Positions 1 through 5,762 of a stretch of 6,706 nt of DNA are shown here, piece after piece (position 1 is the first letter of the stretch; every line of letters starts with the position of its first letter). Origin of the DNA: Deltaproteobacteria bacterium (GTDB lineage Bacteria > JAUYMQ01); contig JAUYMQ010000217.1 in NCBI GenBank assembly GCA_030698575.1, positions 1 to 6,706 on the forward strand. Direction: 5' to 3'. The translations under genes were made by a program, and so were the position numbers. Under the pieces are notes generated by a model, which made no database searches, had not been told where the DNA came from, and was given only the letters and a program-made list of their open reading frames with translations.

Positions 1-879
1 GGGTCCGAGTGGGAAGTCGTGACGACCCAGGGGCTGAACGGCGCCGCGATCGGCAGCAAATGGGTGGACATCACCGAGTTCCCGGAGCTCGACACGACGG
101 AGGTGTGGACATTCGTCAACCGCTCCGGAGTCACGCATCCCATGCACATGCACCTCATTTTCTTCCAGGTGCTCGACCGGCAGGCCTTCGAGGACCAGGG
201 CGGTCTCGTTGTGCCCATCGGGTCGCCCGTTCCGCCGCCCGCGCACGAGGCGGGCTGGAAGGACACCGTCCAGGTCGGACCGAACGAGATCCTGCGCGTG
301 ATCGCGCGCTTCGACGACTACACCGGGAAGTACGCGTACCACTGCCACATCTTGGAGCACGAGGATCACGAGATGATGCGGCAGTTCCAGACGGTGGACT
401 GCGGCAATCTCGTTCTCGAGCCGGGAGAGGAGTGTGACGACGGCAACGAGGCGAGCGGCGACCGCTGCTCGGCGACCTGCGAGGCGGAGGACTTCCTCAT
501 CCTCGGGGGGACGGCCGAGGGGGGCAGCGTGGACCTCACGGTCGATGGCGAGGTGATCATGGTGACCACGACGCCCGGCCAGACGGCCGCGCAGGTGGCG
601 GCGGCGCTGGCGGACGCCATCAACAACAACGCAAACCTCGCCGCGGCCGGCGTCACGGCGGTCTCGACCGGGAACACGCTCTTCACCACGGGCGTCATCA
701 CCAACGTGAACATCAACGACGCCGGCCTGCAGGAGCAGATGATCCCGGCGCTCTCGCCCCGGGGCGTGCTCGCCTTCGCCGCCATCCTTGGCCTGTTCAC
801 GGCGGCAGGCCTGCTGCGCAGGCGCTCGGCAGCTCGCGCGCGACACCCCGGTCATGCGAAAGGAAGCAAGAACCTGTAG
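1..879 (+). CDS. Multicopper oxidase (CotA/laccase-like) C-terminus with Cys-rich repeat and sorting tail, 5' partial
   Basis: The frame is open from base 1, so the gene starts upstream of the window; the GTG at 19 is internal. The visible part begins in the last cupredoxin domain of a multicopper oxidase, which oxidises phenolic or metal substrates and reduces O2 to water. HPMHMH (136-153) supplies type 2/3 copper ligands. [13 protein letters not shown] (340-378) is the second cluster, with the type 1 Cys at 343 and an axial Met at 373; it closely resembles the Bacillus CotA motif. Three modules follow: a DUF4215/Myxococcus-type Cys-rich repeat (397-492), about 80 residues of Thr/Val/Ala-rich beta-type sequence containing [20 protein letters not shown], and a C-terminal tail (742-879) with an IPALSPRG motif, a hydrophobic segment and Arg cluster, like an IPTL-CTERM signal. 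The protein is inferred to be exported and surface-anchored. Its substrate and N-terminal domains cannot be seen. Confidence 0.92.
   Translation, partial: GSEWEVVTTQGLNGAAIGSKWVDITEFPELDTTEVWTFVNRSGVTHPMHMHLIFFQVLDRQAFEDQGGLVVPIGSPVPPPAHEAGWKDTVQVGPNEILRVIARFDDYTGKYAYHCHILEHEDHEMMRQFQTVDCGNLVLEPGEECDDGNEASGDRCSATCEAEDFLILGGTAEGGSVDLTVDGEVIMVTTTPGQTAAQVAAALADAINNNANLAAAGVTAVSTGNTLFTTGVITNVNINDAGLQEQMIPALSPRGVLAFAAILGLFTAAGLLRRRSAARARHPGHAKGSKNL
397..492 (+). other. DUF4215 / Myxococcus cysteine-rich repeat within the oxidase
   Basis: This segment reads DCGN, then [11 protein letters not shown], then [12 protein letters not shown]. It fits the repeat CGN-G[20 protein letters not shown] seen in surface proteins of Myxococcota and relatives. 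The four cysteines probably form disulfides outside the cytoplasm. It begins only about eight residues after the copper-binding Met, so it is fused directly to the cupredoxin domain. Its role is unknown; a spacer or adhesion function is inferred. Confidence 0.85.
742..825 (+). other. IPTL-CTERM-like protein-sorting segment
   Basis: The encoded end of the protein has the three-part layout of exosortase-type sorting signals: a short motif (IPALSPRG), about 16 hydrophobic residues ([16 protein letters not shown]), and an Arg cluster (LRRR). The known family motif is IPTLSxWG. Here Thr is Ala and Trp is Arg, so this is a divergent member or a sister signal. It implies a dedicated processing enzyme elsewhere in the genome. 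A plain C-terminal membrane anchor is the alternative. About 17 further residues ([10 protein letters not shown] onward) follow the Arg cluster, which is long for this class. Confidence 0.7.
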
Positions 880-993
880 AATGGGGGTGGTCGCTGCCGC
901 CGCCGGTGCTCCTGACAGGCGAGCACGAGGCGGCCCTCCGCCGATCGGCCCGGGCCAGTTCAGTTCTGTCGAGCGACATTCACCGGGGGGGCC

Positions 994-998
994 GGAGG
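994..998 (+). promoter_or_regulatory. Ribosome binding site of the DNRLRE/TSP3 secreted protein
   Basis: GGAGG lies 11 bases before the ATG at 1010. It decides the start: the frame is open back to 788, inside the oxidase gene, but only the ATG at 1010 is followed by a signal peptide. The 880-1009 gap holds no other gene and no convincing promoter. A TAGAAT at 877-882 overlaps the oxidase stop codon but has no -35 partner. Confidence 0.6.
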
Positions 999-1009
999 GT
1001 TTCGCGATC

Positions 1010-2416
1010 ATGAAGTTCTGGAAGTTGTTCTCGACTCGCATTCACCGGGCGCTCCTGGGTGCGGCGATCGCCACCGGGCTCGCCGTCGGCGCAACCCCCG
1101 CGGCGGCCCTCACCGCGGACATTCCCGCCTCGCGCGACAGCACCCTGATCGAGCAGTCCGAGGGCGCCCTCGGCAACGGCGCCGGCCCCAATTTCTTCGC
1201 CGGCCGGACCAGCCAGTCAGTGGGGTCCCTCCGCCGGGCGCTCATCGCCTTCGACGTCTCCGCCTACCTGCCGGCCGGCGCGGTGGTTACCGGCGCCAGC
1301 CTGAACCTCCACGCCTCCATCACCACCGAGGGACCGCGCGACTTCGGTCTTTATCGCGTTCTTTCGGACTGGGGCGAGGGCGCTTCGAGCACCGACGGGG
1401 GCCGCGGCGCTCCGTCCGAGGCCGGGGACGCCACCTGGATCCATACCTTCTACGATACGAATTACTGGAGCACGGCGGGCGGAGACGCCGGCATGAACGC
1501 ATCGTCGATCGCGGCGGTGGACGGCCCCGGCTATTACACCTGGCCCTCCACGCCGGAAATGGCGGCGGACGTTCAGGGGTGGCTGGTCAACCCTGCTTCG
1601 AACTTCGGATGGATTGTCATTGGCGGTGAGGGTTCGCCGGTCTCCGCGAAGCGCTTCGACAGCCGGGAGAACCCCGACGCCTCGACCCGCCCCCTGCTGA
1701 CGGTCACCTATGAGACCGGCTCAGACTACCCCTGCGAGGACGCCGGTCTGCGCGGAGGCGCGCTCGGCCTCTGCCGTGCCTACTGCTACGCCGCCGACTG
1801 TGACGGAGACGAGACGCGCGCCAGCCAGAAGGCCTGCACGAAGCTGGCCTGGAATTTCGAGAAAGTAAGCGGCGGCCTCCCCCTCCCCTGCCGGACCGTC
1901 GGCAGCGACGGCGACGGAGACGGCGTCGAGGATGGGGCGGACAACTGCCCGATGACGCCAAACACGGATCAGGAGGAGAGCGACGGGGACGGTCCGGGAG
2001 ACGCCTGCGACAACTGCCCCGAGATTTCGAACTCCGATCAGGAGGACACCGGCGGGGAGGCGGGCGTGGGCGACGCCTGCGACTGCCCCTGCTTCACGCA
2101 GCGCGACGTTGAGGATCTCGTTGTCGCCCTGAGCAATCAGGCGCTTTACCGCGAGCCAATCTGTATCGACACGCGCATCGGCGTGAAGCCGCTCACGACG
2201 ATCACCGCCATGCGCGTGGACGGGCAGCGCTGCGGAACGGGTAGCGCGGATTGCTCGGCGCTGGCCGTCGAGTTCACCGAGGATCGCGTCTGCCAGCTGA
2301 ACCCGCCCGCGCCGGCCCCGGCGACGAGCCTCCAGGGCATCTCCGACGCGCAGCGAGAGGCCTGCCGGGAGTACATCCTGGGCGCCGCCGGCATAACCAT
2401 GATCGAGTGCAGCTGA
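1010..2416 (+). CDS. Secreted DNRLRE/CBM96-like protein with Cys-rich motif and thrombospondin type-3 repeats
   Basis: This is a 468-residue exported protein of unknown exact role. Residues 1-33 form a signal peptide: basic start, hydrophobic [14 protein letters not shown], and cleavage likely after TPAAA. Residues 36-235 resemble the DNRLRE/CBM96 beta-sandwich: DSTLIEQS early, [20 protein letters not shown], Trp-rich middle, WIVIGGEG, and RPLLTVTYE at the end. Such domains are usually carbohydrate-binding or structural. Residues 242-294 carry six cysteines around GLCRAYC and DCD, a motif that recurs in deltaproteobacterial surface proteins (from memory). Residues 300-358 are Asp-rich TSP3 calcium-binding repeats. 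Residues 359-468 form a Cys-containing domain beginning CPCFTQRDV that I cannot assign. No C-terminal anchor is visible, so it may be released or held by other contacts. It follows the oxidase gene by 130 bp on the same strand. No catalytic motif is recognisable. Confidence 0.88.
   Translation: MKFWKLFSTRIHRALLGAAIATGLAVGATPAAALTADIPASRDSTLIEQSEGALGNGAGPNFFAGRTSQSVGSLRRALIAFDVSAYLPAGAVVTGASLNLHASITTEGPRDFGLYRVLSDWGEGASSTDGGRGAPSEAGDATWIHTFYDTNYWSTAGGDAGMNASSIAAVDGPGYYTWPSTPEMAADVQGWLVNPASNFGWIVIGGEGSPVSAKRFDSRENPDASTRPLLTVTYETGSDYPCEDAGLRGGALGLCRAYCYAADCDGDETRASQKACTKLAWNFEKVSGGLPLPCRTVGSDGDGDGVEDGADNCPMTPNTDQEESDGDGPGDACDNCPEISNSDQEDTGGEAGVGDACDCPCFTQRDVEDLVVALSNQALYREPICIDTRIGVKPLTTITAMRVDGQRCGTGSADCSALAVEFTEDRVCQLNPPAPAPATSLQGISDAQREACREYILGAAGITMIECS
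1940..2083 (+). repeat. Two tandem thrombospondin type-3 repeats
   Basis: Residues 311-333 ([19 protein letters not shown]) and 334-358 ([19 protein letters not shown]) are two copies of a calcium-binding TSP3 unit. They are preceded by [11 protein letters not shown] at 300-310. The DNA copies start at 1940 and 2009 and share gacaactgccc and gatcaggagga. The Asp side chains would bind Ca2+, and each DNC...DAC pair would form disulfides outside the cell. The second copy has lost its central DGDG (TGGEAG instead), so its calcium site may be weak. Confidence 0.85.
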
Positions 2417-2419
2417 GCG

Positions 2420-2434
2420 CGCGGCGCAACCGCG
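2420..2434. terminator. Possible weak hairpin between convergent genes
   Basis: CGCGG and CCGCG flank a CGCAA loop, giving a 5-bp all-GC stem in the 35-bp gap between the stop codons of the secreted-protein gene (2416) and the acyl-CoA dehydrogenase gene (2452). It could serve both strands by position. No T-run follows on either side, so it is not a standard intrinsic terminator and may be chance in GC-rich DNA. Confidence 0.25.
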
Positions 2435-2451
2435 GGGTGAGGCCGGTGGCG

Positions 2452-3675
2452 CTAACCGAGGAGCGAGCGCGCAATCGTCTGTAGCTGGATCTCGTTGGTT
2501 CCGCCGCCGATCTCGAACATCTTGGCGTCGCGCGCGAGCTTCTCGAGCGGAAGCTCCGCCATGTAACCCGCGCCGCCGTGAATCTGGATCGCCTCCAGCG
2601 CCACCCGCACGGCCTCCTCCGCGCAGTAGAGCTTGGCCAGCGACGCCAGGCGCGCGTCAAGCTTGCCCTCCCGCTGCGCCCAGGCGAGCTTGAAGACGAG
2701 ATTCCGCGCGTTCTCGAGCGACAAGGCCATTCGTGCAAGCTTGAAGGCGATCGCCTGGAACTCCGCGATTGGCCGGCCGAACTGCTCCCGCACCTTCGCG
2801 TAGCGCACCGATTCCTCCACGCAGCGCTCGATGATCCCGAGACACATCGCCGGCATGACGGCGCGCTCGAGATTGAGCGTTTCCAGCGCCGCGCCGCCGC
2901 GAGCGGACGGCTCGCGCACGACGCTTCCAAGCAGGTTTTCACGCGGCACGGCGCAATCCTGAAGGAAGACCTCGCCGGTGGGCGCGTCGTGCATGCCCAT
3001 CTTCCTGAGCGGCGGGCCCGTCTCGAGCCCGGGGGTACCCCGTTCGACCACGACACCGCGAACGGGACCGGGGCCGTCATCGAGAATGACGCGCGCGTAG
3101 ACCACGAAGACGTCGGCGAAGGGCGCGTTGCTGATGAAGGTCTTCTGCCCGCTGAGGACGATCCTGTCTTCATGAACGGCGGCGGTCGCGCGCATTCCCC
3201 CGAAGGCGTCGCTCCCGGCCCCCGGCTCCGTGAGCGCCCAGGCGCCCACCTTGTCGAAGCTGAGAACGGGAATCGCGTAGCGCTCGATGGCGCCGGCCGA
3301 GCCCTGGGCGACGATGGCCATCGCGCAGCCGAGTGTGGAGATGAGCGTCAGCGCGACACCCGGCGAGACGCGCGAGATCTCCTTCAGCAGAACGCTCGAC
3401 AGCATGGGATCGCCGCCGAGCCCCCTCCCCTCCCTCGTGTCCGCCTCACCGGCGGCTCCGGCGTTCGCTTCGCCGCTCCGGAGACGCGCCAGACGGCGCT
3501 CGGCCTCCGCCACCAGCATCTGCGCGATGCCGAGGTCGCGTCCGAGCGTCTTCAGGAGATCGAACGGCAGCGTCTCACCTTTTTCGAGCGCGGGGACGGT
3601 CGGCGCCAGGTTCTTCTCGCACCACGCCCGCACCGCCTGTTCCAGCGACCGCTGTGTCTCGTCCAGCTCGAACAC
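2452..3675 (-). CDS. Acyl-CoA dehydrogenase
   Basis: This 407-residue cytoplasmic flavoenzyme should oxidise an acyl-CoA to the trans-2-enoyl-CoA, passing electrons from FAD to electron transfer flavoprotein. Both family signatures match: ALTEPGAGSDAFG at 147-159 (FAD/substrate loop) and QIHGGAGYMAELPLEKLARD at 364-383. Order: N-terminal helical domain, middle beta domain (about 145-250), C-terminal helical domain (about 265-407). The usual catalytic Glu of the Y-E-G-T motif is replaced: the segment reads FEIGGGTNEIQ, with Gly391 at that place. A Glu at 270 in LNLER matches the base position of isovaleryl- and long-chain acyl-CoA dehydrogenases, so the enzyme is probably active on branched or longer chains. 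Residues about 58-88 form an extra Ala/Gly/Glu/Arg-rich stretch, which explains the length above the usual 380. The GTG start at 3675 is supported by a strong ribosome site. It is divergent from the oxidoreductase gene at 4083. Confidence 0.95.
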   Translation of the reverse strand: MFELDETQRSLEQAVRAWCEKNLAPTVPALEKGETLPFDLLKTLGRDLGIAQMLVAEAERRLARLRSGEANAGAAGEADTREGRGLGGDPMLSSVLLKEISRVSPGVALTLISTLGCAMAIVAQGSAGAIERYAIPVLSFDKVGAWALTEPGAGSDAFGGMRATAAVHEDRIVLSGQKTFISNAPFADVFVVYARVILDDGPGPVRGVVVERGTPGLETGPPLRKMGMHDAPTGEVFLQDCAVPRENLLGSVVREPSARGGAALETLNLERAVMPAMCLGIIERCVEESVRYAKVREQFGRPIAEFQAIAFKLARMALSLENARNLVFKLAWAQREGKLDARLASLAKLYCAEEAVRVALEAIQIHGGAGYMAELPLEKLARDAKMFEIGGGTNEIQLQTIARSLLG

Positions 3676-3682
3676 CGCTGCG

Positions 3683-3690
3683 CCCTCCTC
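3683..3690 (-). promoter_or_regulatory. Strong ribosome binding site of the acyl-CoA dehydrogenase
   Basis: On the minus strand GAGGAGGG lies 7 bases before the GTG at 3675. The near-perfect match and spacing fix this unusual start codon; the protein then opens with FELDETQRSLEQ, a normal N-terminal helix for the family. Confidence 0.8.
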
Positions 3691-3777
3691 TTAGAATGTC
3701 GGCCATCCGGCGCGCGTGCACGACGGCCGATGAGAATCGATCCCCCGCGGCAGAGTCTCGCCATGCCGCGACGGCCC

Positions 3778-3806
3778 ATCCTGAGAGGAAAGCCCCCGGC
3801 GGTCAA
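3778..3806 (-). promoter_or_regulatory. Candidate promoter for the acyl-CoA dehydrogenase
   Basis: On the minus strand TTGACC (3806-3801) matches five of six bases of a sigma-70 -35 box. Exactly 17 bases later comes CAGGAT (3783-3778), matching three of six bases of a -10 box. It would give a leader of roughly 95 bases. The -10 is weak and the host's sigma preference is unknown. The TTGACC also lies inside a CCGGCG/CGCCGG inverted repeat (3796-3812), a possible operator. Confidence 0.22.
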
Positions 3807-3947
3807 CGCCGGCGGCGTCCCGGGCCGCTGCAATTTCGACGCCCCCGGCCGTTCCCAGCCGCAAAATCTGCAAGCGCCCGCCACATGCGCGCGCACTCAC
3901 CTGCGCCGCAAACTCCGACCCACCGCCGCCTGGCGGGAGGACGCACT

Positions 3948-3966
3948 GTCCCGATTTCGGGGGAAC
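3948..3966. repeat. Imperfect palindrome in the divergent intergenic region
   Basis: The sequence gtcccgatttcgggggaac reads as an imperfect inverted repeat centred on the TT of CCCGATTTCGGG. It could be an operator half-site pair for the gene at 4083, 117 bases downstream, or a worn REP-type element. Only one copy was noticed in the window. Confidence 0.25.
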
Positions 3967-4069
3967 GGGAATTGCATGAAATTTCAGGGCAGCAACGCGC
4001 CGGGCGGGCGCGATAAGGTGCTGGTTCGCCTGCCACGGGCGGCGAGGCGCTTGGTTCGGAGCGCGACAA

Positions 4070-4074
4070 GGGAG
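4070..4074 (+). promoter_or_regulatory. Ribosome binding site of the FAD oxidoreductase
   Basis: GGGAG lies 8 bases before the ATG at 4083. It supports this start, which is followed after nine residues by the dinucleotide-binding fold, as expected for the family. Confidence 0.7.
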
Positions 4075-4082
4075 AACAAGCG

Positions 4083-5762
4083 ATGAAGAAGGAGAGCACA
4101 CGGGGCTGGGATGCGATCGTCATCGGTTCGGGGCTCGGGGGGCTGGCCTGCGCCGCGTACCTCTGCGCGGCGGGAAAGCGAACGCTCGTTCTGGAGGCGC
4201 ACTACGTCGCCGGCGGGAACTCGCAGGTCTTCAGGCGGAAGATTCACGGCCGCGAGTACGAGTTTGACGTCGGCCTCCACTACATCGGCGAGTGCGGCCC
4301 CGACGGACTCATCAGCGGCATTCTCCGGGGCCTGGGGCTGGCCGAGCGCGTCGTTTTCCGGCCGCTGGAACGCGACGGCTACTCGACGCTCGTCTTTCCG
4401 GACTTCCGCTTCCGGGTTCCCGCGGGCTGGAAGAAATACCGCGAGAGGCTTCTCGAGACTTTCCCGGAGGAGAGAGAGTCGCTCGGCCGGGTCGTGGATA
4501 TCATGATGGAGGTCAGCGCGGCGGGCCGCCTCATCCAGAACGGCGAAGTGACCTACGATCAGATCATCGAGAAGACACCGATCTTCATGCAGTGGGGCCT
4601 CAGGCCCGTCACGGAACTGTTCAGCGAGCATCATCTGTCTCCCCAGGCCTCGGCCGTTCTCCTGGGCGAGCAGGGCGATTATGCCGTGCGCCCCTCGAAA
4701 ACTCCCGTCGCGCTGGCGGCCGGGCTCACCGATCACTACATGCGAGGCGCCTTCTATCCCGAGGGGGGCGGCCAGGTCCTCGCGGCCAGGCTCATCGAGG
4801 CCATCCGTGCCTACGGTGGCGAGGTTCGCACGAGAGCGCGCATCTCGAAAATACGCATCGAGAACGGAAAGGCGGTAGGCGTCGTCCTCGAAAAAACGGG
4901 AGAAACGATCGACGCACCCATCGTTGTGTCGAACGCCGATCTCAAGCGGACGGCCCTCGACCTGGTCGGCATCGAGCATTTTCGCCCGGACACCGTCGAG
5001 CGCATCCAGGCTTACCGGATGGCGCTCCCGCTCTTCATCGTTTACCTGGGACTCAAGATGGATCTCGCGGCGGCGGGTCATCCCAACACGAACTACTTCA
5101 TCTGGGGAACTTACGACATCGAGGGCGTCTACGAGAAGATCGAGTCGGGGGAGATGTCCGAAAACATGGCCTACGTCACCACTGCGACCCTGAAAGATCC
5201 GACGAATCCCCATGTGGCGCCCGAGGGGTACACGAACCTCCAGGTGATGACGCTCGTCCCGCGCGAGTACGCGATGTGGCACGTGGATCAGGGTCCCGCG
5301 GAAGCGGGCAACCGGTATCATCTGGACAAGGAATACCGGCGCCGCAAGGCCGAGCTGGCGGAGCGCCTCATCGGGGAGGCCGAGAGCGTCATTCCCGGCA
5401 TCGGCAAGCACATCGACTGGCAGGAGACCGCGACGCCCGTCACCCAGGAGCGCTTCACGCGATCGACAGGCGGAACTTCCTACGGTATCGAGTTCGCCAT
5501 CGACCAGTCGGGACCCATGCGCATGGGGACGCGAACCGAGATTCCGGGGCTGTTCCTCTGCGGCGCAAGCATGCAGTCGGGTCACGGCATCGGGGGGGTT
5601 CTCAGAAGCGGCGTTATGGCGGCAGGAGCGATTCTCGAAACCGATCTACTACGGGCGGTTCAGCGGGGAGAGGTCTTCGGCGATTGCAATCTTCTTCCGG
5701 TGCTGACCGACGACTGGGACCCCTGGCGCGCGAGCCAGGTCCGTCCCGCAAAGGCTAGATGA
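4083..5762 (+). CDS. FAD-dependent oxidoreductase, retinol saturase / carotenoid isomerase (CrtISO/CrtI) superfamily
   Basis: This 559-residue flavoprotein belongs to the group whose members saturate, desaturate or isomerise polyene and isoprenoid chains. Near the N-terminus is a Rossmann FAD motif: AIVIGSGLGGL with G15, G17 and G20, the ribose-binding Glu at 38 in LVLE, then AGGN at 43-46. FDVGLHYIGE (61-70) resembles the retinol saturase segment next to the flavin. PEGGGQVLAARLIEAIRAYG (226-245) and SNADLK (283-288) are typical of the phytoene desaturase fold. The second FAD contact is PGLFLCGASMQSGHGIGGVL (488-507). Retinol saturases are about 600 residues and CrtISO about 500, so length does not decide between them; the HYIG segment favours a saturase-like reductase. 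The substrate is unknown, and no carotenoid synthesis gene lies nearby. No signal peptide is present; membrane association is likely because substrates are hydrophobic. The 3' end overlaps the opposite-strand hydrolase gene by 8 bp. Confidence 0.9.
   Translation: MKKESTRGWDAIVIGSGLGGLACAAYLCAAGKRTLVLEAHYVAGGNSQVFRRKIHGREYEFDVGLHYIGECGPDGLISGILRGLGLAERVVFRPLERDGYSTLVFPDFRFRVPAGWKKYRERLLETFPEERESLGRVVDIMMEVSAAGRLIQNGEVTYDQIIEKTPIFMQWGLRPVTELFSEHHLSPQASAVLLGEQGDYAVRPSKTPVALAAGLTDHYMRGAFYPEGGGQVLAARLIEAIRAYGGEVRTRARISKIRIENGKAVGVVLEKTGETIDAPIVVSNADLKRTALDLVGIEHFRPDTVERIQAYRMALPLFIVYLGLKMDLAAAGHPNTNYFIWGTYDIEGVYEKIESGEMSENMAYVTTATLKDPTNPHVAPEGYTNLQVMTLVPREYAMWHVDQGPAEAGNRYHLDKEYRRRKAELAERLIGEAESVIPGIGKHIDWQETATPVTQERFTRSTGGTSYGIEFAIDQSGPMRMGTRTEIPGLFLCGASMQSGHGIGGVLRSGVMAAGAILETDLLRAVQRGEVFGDCNLLPVLTDDWDPWRASQVRPAKAR

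Larger units (their letters stand above)
3676..4082. other. 407-bp divergent intergenic region
   Basis: This region lies between the divergent acyl-CoA dehydrogenase and FAD oxidoreductase genes and should hold both promoters. Several frames stay open across it, but the translations are Arg/Pro/Ala-rich, have no recognisable domain and no good ribosome site, so I treat it as noncoding. It contains a -35-like TTGACC on the minus strand, a small palindrome near 3948-3966, and a locally AT-richer patch at 3970-3984 (ATTGCATGAAATTTC), a plausible regulator or promoter site for the plus-strand gene. No RNA gene is recognisable. Confidence 0.6.

Noticed and set aside
366-800. A 144-codon minus-strand open frame inside the oxidase gene
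   Set aside because: It is antisense to the Cys-rich repeat and beta module, and no domain or start signal supports it.
788-1009. N-terminal extension of the DNRLRE/TSP3 protein back to 788
   Set aside because: It would overlap the end of the oxidase gene in another frame and bury the signal peptide. The ATG at 1010 has its own ribosome site.
977-1049. Direct repeat cattcaccggg at 977-987 and 1039-1049
   Set aside because: It is an 11-base repeat with one copy before and one inside the signal-peptide coding sequence. No third copy or element structure was seen, so it is probably chance.
2578-4086. A 502-codon plus-strand open frame antisense to the acyl-CoA dehydrogenase
   Set aside because: It mirrors the dehydrogenase codons, is rich in Arg, His and Leu, lacks any motif, and runs through the intergenic region without a ribosome site.
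3691-4123. Overlapping open frames of 106-136 codons on both strands in the divergent intergenic region
   Set aside because: They have Arg/Pro-rich compositions, no recognisable motif, no ribosome sites, and conflict with the start of the FAD oxidoreductase gene.
3984-5585. A 533-codon minus-strand open frame antisense to the FAD oxidoreductase
   Set aside because: It lies almost wholly opposite a gene with clear FAD motifs. Long antisense frames are common in GC-rich genes, and its translation shows no recognisable domain and no ribosome site.
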